From the NCBI GenBank assembly GCA_050084515.1, contig CM114274.1:24490001-24554000 (forward strand): DNA of 64,000 nt, in the 5' to 3' direction. The notes beneath the pieces are model-generated. The model had not been told where the DNA came from, made no database searches, and was given only the letters and a program-made list of their open reading frames with translations. Below, in pieces: positions 12,851 through 23,100 of this stretch. The translations under genes and the position numbers were made by a program. This DNA is from Blasia pusilla (taxonomy: Eukaryota > Marchantiophyta > Marchantiopsida > Blasiales). Each line of letters begins with the position of its first letter. Positions within the stretch are counted from its first letter, which is position 1.

Positions 12851-13323
12851 AGTTGTTTGTACTACAGAAAAAGAACCAATCATGAAGAATTATTACCGTT
12901 CACTACTTTGTGTTTCGATTGGTAGAGGTTTGGAGGGAGTAATTTTGCAATTGCCCTAAAAATGTACTGTATTGTAGCCACGCAAGCCTATATAGTTTTG
13001 GCGGGCGAATGTACGCTAGAACAATACCTAATATGGAAGTTTGATTGAACCGCGGGGTTATATTGGAATGTATGTTAGTGTAAGGAATCTTGTAACAAAA
13101 TCACGCTGTTGTCAAATTTCCTCCTCTTTCAGATAGTGAGTTTCTGACCAAGGTGGACGTCATCCTTGTTGGGTTCAGTCTGGTGTTGGGGACATCATCA
13201 TTGTGAGTTTTAGAATCAATTCCTAGATTCGCGAGAGAAACGAAAGGAAGATAATTGATACGTTTTTGAATCAAAAGTTCGGATTGAATCTGGTGGTGTT
13301 AGTGGACCCCCTGGTTTCAAAAT

Positions 13324-13907
13324 CTTTAGCTCATTGAATTCCACCGTAGAGCAGAGCAACAAGTGTCCAAGGGACCAAGTTCCAAAATTCCTGAGGTTGT
13401 GCAGATCTCCACTTTCCAATTCACCAAGGTTAGTTCCTGTCTGCATATGTTCACACTAAATGGATTTATGATGAGTACTATGTTGCTCAATTCTTGCCTA
13501 TCGTGCGTTAAGAAATGGGTTTTCTCTCATGTGTTTAACACATTGCTTACAAATTCTCGTGTTGCAATAAAGTTTTTCGGTCTACAATCATGGTTAAGAA
13601 GTAGATTCTTGCCCAGACAAAGGTTCTAAGCGCTTGGATCCGCGATCGGAGAGTGCCTTTCAATTTGAATTCCGTAAAGCCGGTTGTTCGGGCTTATGGG
13701 ATGAACTTTAGAATATCGGCTGCGCAAGGGATGTCCGAAATAAGACGGAATGTCAAACTTGTAGGGAAGGAGAGGGTAATTTTGGGTGAAATGCGCTTGT
13801 TTGGATGTAGCATTGTTGCTAGTGACACGTTCTTGGTGTTGCACTTTTTAGATATGGATAATGAAGAGAACTATCATATGGATGTTACTCAATCCGTTGT
13901 TTACTGA
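13324..13907 (+). pseudogene. Unknown element gene, probable first exons
   Basis: An open segment follows TCTTTAG at 13323 and runs to a GTTAGT donor at about 13429 (reads LIEFHRRAEQQVSKGP and onward). After a probable intron, an exon beginning near 13630 stays open to TGA at 13907 and contains VKPVVRAYGMNFRISAAQGMS and a hydrophobic SIVASDTFLVLHFLDMD stretch. The family is not recognised. I group it with the downstream exons because strand, motif-bearing introns and spacing agree. The true start is not determined. Confidence 0.35.
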
Positions 13908-14030
13908 GTCGAACTAAATTCAGGAATCAAACTCTTCCCTCCGATGTCCAAGAGCTAGTGACATGTTTCATCGAACATTCAGGACATTGGTACATTTTTT
14001 AGAGAGGTGATTCGCGTAGCTACCAGGGTT

Positions 14031-14880
14031 GCTACCCCCGAGTTTGGATTACCATTGATGGTACAAGAAGAAAAAAAGGTAGCGTGCATTGGGTTGGGGA
14101 AAGGTTCAACAAGTGCTCGTCTAGGAAAGGCTGTAGACTCTGTGTTGGGTCTATTGTCATAATCCACGAAAACGAAGTCGCCCAGCTTAGTGCAAGGGCG
14201 ACACAAGAACTCGTCGAGTGTACGAGGCTCGCACAAGAGAGATTGTGGGAGCAGTTCAAGGATCTTTATATTCTGAACTCTACTCTGAAAATCTTTCGAT
14301 TAGATGTCAATGATTTCAAACTTGCCCTGCCTGACATGAAAGCAGGGGAGCTTTATTAGGAGCGGGTGAATGCCTTGATGGATAGTCTCTCACGGACTAG
14401 AAATGTCATAACAAAAAATATAAATACATCTATTGTTGTTCCTTGTACATATAATATTGCAAGAGCATCTGATGAATATCGGGGGGACCATTTACTAGTT
14501 TTCCCCTCATAAGAGGAGATAGTCGATGGGTACTTATGTGATAGTATAAAAATCTACTAGTGGGCAATTTCTGGTCAACATACAGTAGTCGCCTTCTCTA
14601 AACTTCATGAGGCGACCGGGGACAATTTTTTTCAAAGTCTCCCGTGTACAGTAGTTTGGGAAGAAGATTGTCCCGAAAACCGGCTTCAGTATTGCACCCT
14701 CTCCTCACTTCACAATGAAGTGGACGCATATGCAAGCAAAGTGGAGACTCCGAAAGAATGATTGCCACTTTTCGGGCCCACATGAGCAATATCAAGTTGG
14801 CAGCGATCAAGAAGACCAAGAAGAGGAAGATTGGAGAAGTGGTGGATTTCCTTGTATTGAGGATCGATAATGCAGTACCA
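14031..14880 (+). pseudogene. Unknown element gene, interrupted exon with in-frame TAG, TAA, TAG
   Basis: A single frame from about 14084 runs through 14359 (TAG at 14357) and continues sensibly past it, through TAA at 14510 and TAG at 14558, to about 14755. There a one-base shift leads into a basic segment with KLAAIKKTKKRKIGEVVDFL. Before the shift the translation includes RTRNVITKNINTSIVVPCTYN and HNEVDAYASKVETPK. The following intron (about 14880-15018) carries CTTAAGTTCC, the element motif. The protein family is not recognised. Confidence 0.4.
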
Positions 14881-15018
14881 TTTGAATCAAAATTTGAATT
14901 TTGTATTAGAACTTGAATTTTGATAGAACATTGACTACACCTGCCATCTCTGTCTTTAATCAGTCCGAGCTATTATCATTGGTATTCTGATCAAACTTAA
15001 GTTCCATGGTTTTTGTAG

Positions 15019-16313
15019 ACCATGATGAAGAGGCTGAATGCCCATTTTGGTTCCAGCCACAAGGAGATAAATACCTTTGTCTACAATTGCTCTCCCGCGA
15101 CATGGAATATGTGGCATGTTGTCATGGTTGCCTACAAGGAAGGTAAACTCATGGCACGAGATGGTCTCACGTACTCTGAGTTCAAGTTCATCAAACGAGC
15201 ATTGAGAAGAGGAGGCTCAAGAAGACCAACTTCAGACTGCTCCAAGGGCTTGACGAGGAGAATGTGATGCGAGTCGTAGAAGAACTCGTGCAATTGAGGG
15301 TGCAATTGAGGCCAACATCTACTCAAAAAATATGAAATGAAGACTTAATGGACCTGGAATCCTACTGCCACAAATGGAAACATGAACAAGTGAATGTAGG
15401 CCCCATGTGCAAGTTCTTTTTCTCGGAGAGGGAGATCTCTCTTGGAAGAAGTTTTCGGGATTGCTAGGAGAAGCTCATTTTGGATAAGGAATTTGGCGTC
15501 AATGATACACACATTCTCCTCGACATTCTGCTCAAGGAGAAGATGTATTTGAAGAAGCATCTCTCCTTTGGCACGCAAGCCAAATTTGGTGTTCCTCTTG
15601 ATGAATTTTGTAAAATTTTGCAAGATTTAATGCGATTGCGGAGGGCCAAACACCCAACGACTGACTTTCTTATATCTACCCACAAGGAAGTCATTAGAAC
15701 TTTTGATACAACCTCACCGAGATTTTTTCGAAGTGTTGTAAATTGGGCGGTGATGAGTGGGATGTACTTTTTGACAAAATATTTGTAAATATGATTAGCG
15801 CATCAAATGATTATGAGCGGCTTAGTGTAGAAGAATTTGGAGAATATTTTGCCGAGGGTCTCGTCTCAATACAAGCAAAAGATTACTAGAGTTCTTCGTT
15901 GAGATTGAAATACTCGAGAATCTTATAGCTGCTTGCCAAAGAGCCACCAATCTCTAGTTTAGAGTAATTCCTTGTATAGTGAGATTTCCAATAACGGATC
16001 CAAAGAGATAGAGGATTCGGAGTGGAGGATGTCTCATGGTTGTTATGGCAGTATTTGTCAATGGTTTTGATGAGTCCACTCTGGACGAACAACTTGCTGC
16101 TGTAAATAGAGTACTTGGTGGAAAATTTCTTCCCGCCTCCCTCAGCAATAGAAGAGATATGATCAACAAGGAGTATAGATTCCTTCCGACCCTCGGAGAG
16201 AACAAGTTTTGAATGGGTGACCTTGTGGAGATGTTCTCCGGCTTGTCAAAGGTTGGACCGCGGAAGAATGTCATTGTGTAAATCCAGGTTGTTGTGTATT
16301 GGCGGCTCTAGTG
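15019..16313 (+). pseudogene. Unknown element gene, central exon with frameshifts and stops
   Basis: The acceptor TTTTTGTAG ends at 15018 and opens a frame containing MMKRLNAHFGSSHKEINTF. A frameshift near 15210 moves into the frame that holds DLESYCHKWKHEQ, SEREISLGRSFRDC, then TAG (15465), then EKLILDKEFGVNDTHILLDI to about 15785. Further one-base shifts lead through FDKIFVNMISASNDYERLSV and FVEIEILENLIAACQRATNL, with TAG at 15955 and 16009, TGA at 15333 and 16210, and TAA at 16279. It ends at a GTGAGT donor (about 16314). The coding character is clear across breaks, but I do not recognise the family. Confidence 0.4.
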
Positions 16314-16418
16314 GTGAGTTTCTCTTTCGGAACCTAAGTTCGATCATGATTACATGCATTCACCTTAAGTTCTTATTTGAAGATATGTACTAACTCCCTG
16401 AGTTGGTATTGTTACAGG

Positions 16419-16675
16419 TTTCGGGCATCAATTTCCAAGCATTCTGTCCGCAAGTGGATGGGGCAATATTGTCGGACTTCTGCTTGAAATTCGATCGATT
16501 CTTCAAGTCGATGCAAATTGTAGTCTTCTAAGGGCTTCCCTGTAGTGAAGTCCAAACCAGACCGAAAGGTGGCATCTTCCGAAGACAAAAAATAGGCGGA
16601 TGCCCGGAATTGCAAAGGAGCAACGGATCCGGATATGGAAGCGAAGTCAGAAGATGATGATGAATCAAAAGTAAG
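16419..16675 (+). pseudogene. Unknown element gene, internal exon
   Basis: The exon follows GTTACAG at 16418 and reads VSGINFQAFCPQVDGAILSD, with an apparent one-base shift near 16528. It then reads an acidic segment (MEAKSEDDDESK) with TAG at 16593 and stops at a GTAAGC donor. The intron before it (16314-16418) carries GGAACCTAAGTTC, a variant of the element palindrome. Confidence 0.35.
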
Positions 16676-17234
16676 CTCTCGGATTTTGTGCCTTGAATCA
16701 TGCCAGACGTTTGTTTCTCTTCGCACTGCTATTCGATTCAAGCAAGCCCATTACTGATTTTTGGTTGGTTTATGGCTCAAGACGATGGAGTCGACAAGGG
16801 ATGAGGGCGAGGGATCGGCTCTCCCAACTTTTGAAAGAGTAACATCGCCTGATGTGTTGAACCCTCAAATTTTGACAAGGGAGAGTTGTGCTCTAGCTAC
16901 TCCTGGCTTGGCAAGATATTCTGCCAAAACTATACCCACACCGTTGGGAGAAAATATCGTAATTTCATTTTAAGAAGCTCATTATGAAAAAGCTTTTGAG
17001 TGGGACCATGATTGTTACATATGGAATTCTAATCTAAGTATCCGTTTGCGAAGAAATCATCGTCAATTGGTGGAAAATCACTTGGACTATCGGCACTCAC
17101 TCCTCAAGGGGGAGAAGGATAACGAAGTGTTGGAGAGCATATCCAAGCAAACACCATCATTGAAAACACCAACTACGGTGGGAAATTTACTTTATCCTCT
17201 ATGAACCTCCTAATGCATGCAAATCCTTCTCGGT

Positions 17235-17765
17235 ATTAGTTTCAATTTTTTTTCTCTCATTACGTTGAGTATCCATAGGGAGAAAATGAAAGGGAGGGAC
17301 TGCATGGGACCGGAAAGCATATTCCGACGTTATCAGGCTTTCCTACTCCGGGGAGCAACCCAATTATTTTTCCTATTCCGATTTACAATTTCCCAACGTC
17401 TTCTTGCATTGATGTAGAACTTAAGTTCTCATTATGTGGAGCATTTTTCCACTACACAAGGAGAATAGGAGAGAGAGGGACTGCTTGGGATGGAAAACCA
17501 GACTCCACTGTCTTCGGAATCTCCTTCTTAGGTGAGGAACCCAATTAATATTTCATAATATGTTTTCCGTTTCCCTGCCTCCTCTTGCACTGATGTAGAA
17601 CTTAAGTTCTCATTATGTCGAACATTTTGCCACTACACAGGGAGAAGAGGAGAGCGAGGGACTGGAAAAGCAGACTCCACAGGAAGAAAAGAGGATTGAG
17701 GGACTAGAGGGTACGGAAAAGCTCAGTGCAACGTTACCAGATTCTCTGAATCAGGTGAGCAACTA
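17235..17765 (+). repeat. Tandem triplication of an intron-exon unit, about 181 bp
   Basis: Three successive copies share a splice-acceptor-like CCACTACACAG/CATAG, a GGAGAA-GA-GAGAGGGACT exon start, a TTCTC-GG-GAGCAACC-type exon end, and the intron block GATGTAGAACTTAAGTTCTC. The landmarks lie near 17411 and 17592, with a more diverged first copy about 181 bp upstream. The third copy ends with TCTCTGAATCAG and a GTGAGC donor. This looks like repeated duplication of one small glutamate-rich exon together with its intron. Confidence 0.5.
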
Positions 17766-17828
17766 AAGTAGTGATTAACTCATCTATAGTTCTCATTTTA
17801 TTTAGGGTCTCCACACTTTAAATTCAGA

Positions 17829-18588
17829 AAAGAAGACCTCATATTGTGGTTTCATGCAAGAGTCATACGATGGAACACGTAGTAGGTCGACGTTTGAGTG
17901 TTCAGCAGTTGGTGACTCGCAGCTTAGAAAAGTAGTAAACACTATCCTCGAGAATGACTTAGCCACTGCACACAAAATATCAGATTCGGACGACTCTAGA
18001 TGCAATTTAACAATCAAATGTGTAAATGCTCAAGAAATAGATTCGTCTCAAGTTCCACCTCCTCTAGTGTCTACAAAGCCTACGGCTTTGGCAAGAAGTA
18101 CATTGCCGGAGAAAGCTATTAGGCCACGATATGAAGGGAGAACGAACACTGATATATCCAAGATATGTAGAGTCATCGTGCCGAAGGCTTCTCTAGGAAA
18201 TATGGACCGAGAAAAAAACACAAAACGCATCCCACGTAGAATAGTATCAACAACAGTTGGAGATTCTAGCAGTTCGGACGCTTCTCTGAAAACTTTAGCG
18301 GTGAAACCTTCAAAGAAAAAGAAGCATGTTAACCCATTCCTAGCATATGGAACATCTCCAGATAGTGCCGGTCCGGGGACCAACATCGACTTGGGGATCT
18401 TATCCTTGGTAAGACTCAATTGGCATCTTTACTATCACGGGTTTCAGATAGACTTTGATCATGCCGCAAGAGAGTCGAGATTACTAGCAGGTGGTGGTTC
18501 CATAAAGTCGAGCATGGAGGATAGAACCTCTTTGGAAACCATTAGGGAAATGAGTGCGGGAATAAGATCTATGGATTTTAGCACCTAG
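17829..18588 (+). pseudogene. Unknown element gene, long serine/lysine-rich exon
   Basis: After AATTCAG at 17828 a frame stays open for about 250 residues to TAG at 18586. It reads as a hydrophilic, probably disordered linker with a basic cluster (VKPSKKKKHVNPFLAY). The final segment (GFQIDFDHAARESRLLAGGG) is more ordered. No domain is recognised. The flanking downstream intron carries AACTTTAGTTCCC near 18630. Confidence 0.4.
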
Positions 18589-18969
18589 GGAGCTTGAAGT
18601 GACAGTCATTTTCATCCATATCTTAATCAAAACTTTAGTTCCCATTCATTCCCCTATGACTACCTTCTATCAATTGTATTATGAAGTGTAAAGGTTTTGC
18701 CCTTGCATCCCTTCTGCACACGAGAGGTGTAGTAGTTAATGTAATGTTACCAGTCCGAGAGTTGAGAACTTCTATTTTCATGTTGTGTTTCATTTTCTCC
18801 TACAACCTTGCATTGCCTTTGTATTTCTGTATGATTCTTTGGATTCTAATGAAAGAAATGTATGATGCAGACTTGGCCCTGATCTAGTAAAATCATGTTG
18901 CTTTTAGAACCGGACGAGGTCCTGCTTTTCTGCCCTACTTATCAAAACTTTGGAAACTTGAAAAGTATT

Positions 18970-19452
18970 AGCATCACACTAGGGTGTGGAGATTTTCTCC
19001 ACGCAACCAGTGATTACTTTACTTTGGGTCTATGGACATGTTAGAATGAAGATAATCTGGCCATAATGGAGGCTGCAATTTTGGATCACTTACAAAAGAG
19101 GAATCTTTCCCCGGTTGGGTTCACTTTGGTTTGTGCAAATGACAGTCCGCGTGGAGGTTGAGCGGCTCCATTCAAACTACCAAACTATTTTGACGAGGCA
19201 ACAAGATGCTGGCTGGATTTGGACAGCCAGCAAAAATTGTTATTTTTTGACGTGGTTGGAAACAAGAACTACCACGATAGTATACAGCATTTTGTGAAGG
19301 TGTTGAAATGGAAGGCATCATCGTCAAAAGATAGTTTTCTCATGACAGTATTAACACATTATGTCAAACTCTTGCGGCTCAGTATATCCAACGACCACTT
19401 CTAGACTGCGTGGGAGTTCATCCGACAGTGTGATTTTCCCTCTTATTGTAGA
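18970..19452 (+). pseudogene. Unknown element gene, exon with in-frame TAG at 19042 and 19402
   Basis: One frame reads through LWTC, TAG, NEDNLAIMEAAILDHLQKRN, a TGA near 19158, LDLDSQQKLLFFDVVGNKNY and KASSSKDSFLMTVLTHYVKLL, then TAG at 19402, then TAWEFIRQCDFPSYCRK, to a GTAATG donor at about 19453. The CAG-to-TAG pattern matches the rest of the gene. A short exon (about 19550-19630, PGDYERYYEPKEPVASQNVG) follows, with an AGTTCT-bearing intron after it. Confidence 0.4.
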
Positions 19453-19749
19453 AAGGTAATGTGAATTTCTACCCACTATGAACTAGTCTTAATGAATCTT
19501 AAACCTGTAAATTTAGGATTGTTCCTAATACTGAAGTGTTTCCTGCAGCCTGGTGATTACGAACGCTACTATGAACCTAAAGAGCCTGTTGCAAGTCAAA
19601 ATGTTGGACAACGACCTTCAAACAGAAAGGTATGCATTGACACTGTGATAGTTAGTAAATGAATATTGTCTAATGGAACTATAGTTCTAATTCCCTCTTT
19701 GAGAGGCTAATATCTTGCATTGGTTGGTGAATAGGTGAAATTTCTTAGG

Positions 19750-21500
19750 CTCTTCTTATCCTCGAAATCGACAGAATTATTTTTCGAATCATCGACAGGG
19801 TTTGCAAACCGTATCCCCTCGGTCTTAGGGGAAACAATGCCTTCATGTCGAGAGATTGGCCGGTTGTATTTGTCCTCCCCTACGTTAGAATACTAATTGA
19901 CATGATAGAGAGGGAATATGATTATGGGTTCTGGACCACGATGAATAGGGAAGATGCACTTGAAATGCTTGAGAGGCTAGCCAATTCCTGCTATTTGTCT
20001 GAATCTTTTGTCAAGAAGGCCAATTTTTTTTTGTCTATGCAGGACTGCTCTGTTCGAAAGGGGACAAAGGGTCTCTCAAAGTATATGAAAGATCTACGTT
20101 TGTCTTACGCTGTTAGAGAGTTTAGAAACTTCTCTTGCCCAAAGAATACAATCCTGGTGGACATTGGGATCAATTCCCTCCTTTTGAATGATCCGAATAG
20201 CGTTAGAGCCCTTTCAAAATTTAATATACTTCCAAGACCCAGAGACGAAAAAAATCATTGCGAGGCCGATACTATTCTCTCTTACCTTCTGATAATGAAA
20301 GAGAGTTTCCTAGATGGGATGAGTGTTAGTCATTTTATCAGTACAAGGCGGATTGGTTTTCCAAAGCCACATTCTACTAGCGGTAATGGTAAGCGTCTTC
20401 TCCATGCAATCTAGGAAAAGCTAAAGGCCTCGGTCTTATTCCATAATGTATTTGGACACCTGACTCGAATAGTATGCAAGGAATATCCAAGAGTGGAGAT
20501 CACCGCGGATGTCATCTTCGGTAGCGTGGATCACAAATCAGTGCAAGCTACGAGGCCAACATACAGTATCAATGCCTTCCTTACTGCCAGGTGGTGTTTG
20601 GAATATCCGATAGAGAAATATCTCCCGGTTGGAGTTCTGGACGACATCTTGAAGTTGCGGGCTCGCTTGTACTTGAAGTGGGAGAATCCATCTAGTTTCA
20701 AGGACATTGTTGATAAAAGCGGCTTCTTAGACGTGGAATCCATAGCAGGGTGGAGTCAAAAGGGTGGACCGTCATTCGGTATCTACATTGACACCAACAT
20801 GAGCTTTGTGGGTTATGTCTCCCTCCCTTATATTTATGATGTTTTCCCTGATGGTGCCATGCCAGATGAGAGCATGGACACTGTGTGGAATGAAGTGGTG
20901 TAGTACGAGGGAACCGACAAGGTGTTTATTGTCATCCTTCATGACCATCACTTTGTGCTAAGGGTTGCTGCCAAGTGGATCACCATTGTAGATATTCTAG
21001 GTTTCCGCGTGGACCGAGAATGTAAGAAGGCATACCAAATCTTCTTCGACTCCAAGACGTTTGTTGTGGTGGATAACGTATTCGACTATTCCATCAAAGG
21101 GAATGATCTCCAACAACCACACGAACAGTGCTTGCTGGTGAGCGGGCAAGAAGTTTCCCATTTTTTCCTTGATGAGTACGGCCTGCACAAACTGAAGCAT
21201 CGTCTTTTCAGCTACATCATCGCAAAGGCTAAGGACTGGGAAGTGGACCTGCGCAGTTAGGACGAGGAATATCAGAAGAAGAATTACAATAAGTTCCAAG
21301 CTATCTATCAAACCCTAAAGGAAGATCTCCAAATTGATTTCATGAGGATTGTTCTGACTCCAAGGGAGGGAAGGTTTAGTTGGAGTAACTTTGCCGATGG
21401 ACTCAGTAAGTATATTTGTGAGGTTCAGGAGGAGATTACCGACCTTGCCACGGATGAGACACTCTTGCAATTGAGCAAGAAGAGACCTCACCAAGGATAA
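19750..21500 (+). pseudogene. Unknown element gene, 3' terminal exon interrupted only by three TAG codons
   Basis: After TTTCTTAG the frame reads ALLILEIDRIIFRIIDRVCK, then GLRGNNAFMSRDWPVVFVLP, and continues without a frameshift to TAA at 21498-21500, about 580 codons. The only interruptions are TAG at 20412, 20901 and 21258, and the protein character continues unchanged across each. The C-terminal part has VFIVILHDHHFVLRVAAKWI and WITIVDILG, faintly like the His...Asp half of C48 peptidases, but no matching catalytic Cys or Gln is evident, so I assign no function. The exact 5' splice site is uncertain. It may be the catalytic part of an undescribed transposase. Confidence 0.5.
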
Positions 21501-21689
21501 TAGGTAGTTGAAATGATACTCTATTTTGATGCCATTGGGTACATTTATAAATAGAACGTGAAATGTAGCATATTGAAGTGGATGGATTAAGGAAGTATGT
21601 TGCCTAGGTTTGAGCCACTCGATGTCATAGATATAGCAACGGATGAGAATATCCTCCGATTGAAAATGTATTAACACCAGTTGTAAATT

Positions 21690-22900
21690 CTTTGGTACTA
21701 TATATTAAGTGTAGAATCCGAACCCAAGTTTTGATTGTGTCCCAAACTGCCGTTCCGTTGAAGGTCATTTGGAGCCAAACTTAGTCTGAGTCCAATTGGA
21801 TCCTCAGATCCAATTCCGGCCACAGAAGGCGTCCGATAAAGGAAAATCCCATCCTCGATTGGAATTGTAGTTTCGAATGGCTTGCTCCTTGTATCCCAAT
21901 AGGTCAGCAAAAAGTGTAGAATCGGAACCTTAGTTCAGATTGTGTCCCAAATTTCCGTGCCCGCTGAAGGTCATTTGGAGCCCAACTTAGTCGGAGTCCA
22001 ATTGGATCCTAAGATCCAATTTCGGCTGTAGAAGGCATCCGGTAAAGGGAAATCCCCATCCTCAATTGGAATTATAGGTCCCAATGGCCTGCTCCTTACA
22101 TCCCAATAGGTCGGCGGACATTGGAGAATCGGAACCTTAGTTCTGATTGTGTCCGAGACTGCCGCGTCCGCTGAAGGTCATTTGGAGCCAAACTTAGTCG
22201 GAGTCCAATTGGATCCTAACATCCAATTCCGGCCGTTGAAGGCGTTCAGTAAAGGGAAATCCCCATCCTCGATTGGAACTGTAGTTCCCAACGGCCTGCT
22301 CCTTACATCCCAATAGGTCGGCGGACATTGGAGAATCGGAACCTTAGTCCGATTGTGTCCGAGACTGCCGCGCCCGCTGAAAGTCATTTGGAGCCAAACT
22401 TAGTCGGAATCCAATTGGATCCTAAGATCCAATTCCAGCCGTAGAAGACGTCCGATAAAGGGAAATCGACATCCTCGATTGGAACTGTAGTTCTGAATAG
22501 CTTGCTCCTTACATCCCAATAGGTTGGAAACAAATGTAGAATCGGAATGTAAGTTCTGGTTATCCAATTGGAAACGAAGATCCAATTCTTGCCCCAGAAA
22601 GCATCCGGTAATATTAAACCCCAGATTTCAATTGGAACTATGGGTCTGAATGGCGTGCTCCTTACATCCCAATAGGTCGGCAACCAGTGTAGAAACAGAA
22701 CCCTAGTTCTGATTGTGTCTTAAACTTCCGCGACCGTTGAACATCATTTGGAGCCAAACTTAGTTTAAGTCCAATTAGATCCTAAGATCCAATTCTGGCC
22801 GTAGAAGGCGTCTGGTAAAGGGAAATCCCCATCATCGGTTGGAATTGTAGTTCCGAACGGCCTGCTCCCAAGATCCCAATGGGTCGGGAACAAATGTAGT
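21690..22900. repeat. Tandem array, unit 207 bp, about six copies
   Basis: The landmark CATCCCAATAGGTCGG recurs at about 21901, 22108, 22315, 22521, 22674 and 22881, giving intervals of 206-207 except one shortened copy of 153. Each unit holds a GGAACCTTAGTTC block, CCAATTGGATCCTAAGATCC, and GATTGGAACTGTAGTTCC. The last units before 23100 degrade into isolated GGAACTAGAGTTCC sites. It pairs, in inverted orientation, with the repeats at 8.0-11.7 kb. Confidence 0.8.
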
Positions 22901-23100
22901 TCCGAGCTCATTTGGAACTAGAGTTCCGATTGCTTTTTCTTGGCACTCGGTGGGAGCTTCTCCAGGGCCGAAAGAGCACATTGCGTTGTGAACTTCAGGG
23001 CAATCTCGACCGGTAGAAACCAAATAATTCCGAGTTCATTTGGAACTAGAGTTCCAAACGCCATTTAGTAACCTTCTAGTGAAAAAATAGTTCCAAATGC

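Larger units (their letters stand above)
7960..23100 (+). mobile_element. Putative large uncharacterised element bounded by GGAACT-palindrome arrays
   Basis: The block has three parts. The left zone (about 7960-11660) and the right zone (about 21690-23100) are built from diverged repeats carrying GGAACT-nn-AGTTCC palindromes and AATTGGATC-type blocks. They appear in opposite orientation: the left reads TTTGGGAACTACAGTTCC, and the reverse complement of the right reads GTTGGGAACTACAGTTCC. Between them lies one long multi-exon plus-strand gene. This matches the plan of the MULE at 25-52 kb. I could not locate terminal inverted repeats or a target duplication, so the ends are approximate and the element status is inference. 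Confidence 0.4.

Noticed and set aside
15887-15889. Additional in-frame TAG in the unknown gene
   Set aside because: It appears only because of a one-base shift in an A run just upstream. The preferred downstream frame has no stop there, so it was left out of the TAG count.
20850-21260. C48 (ULP1-like) cysteine peptidase in the unknown gene
   Set aside because: HDHHFVLRVAAKW followed by VDILG resembles the His...Asp part, but I find no matching Gln and Cys motifs, so I did not call it.
7960-23100. Terminal inverted repeats for the 8-23 kb block
   Set aside because: I compared both outer flanks by eye and found no convincing matching ends or target duplication, so none are annotated.
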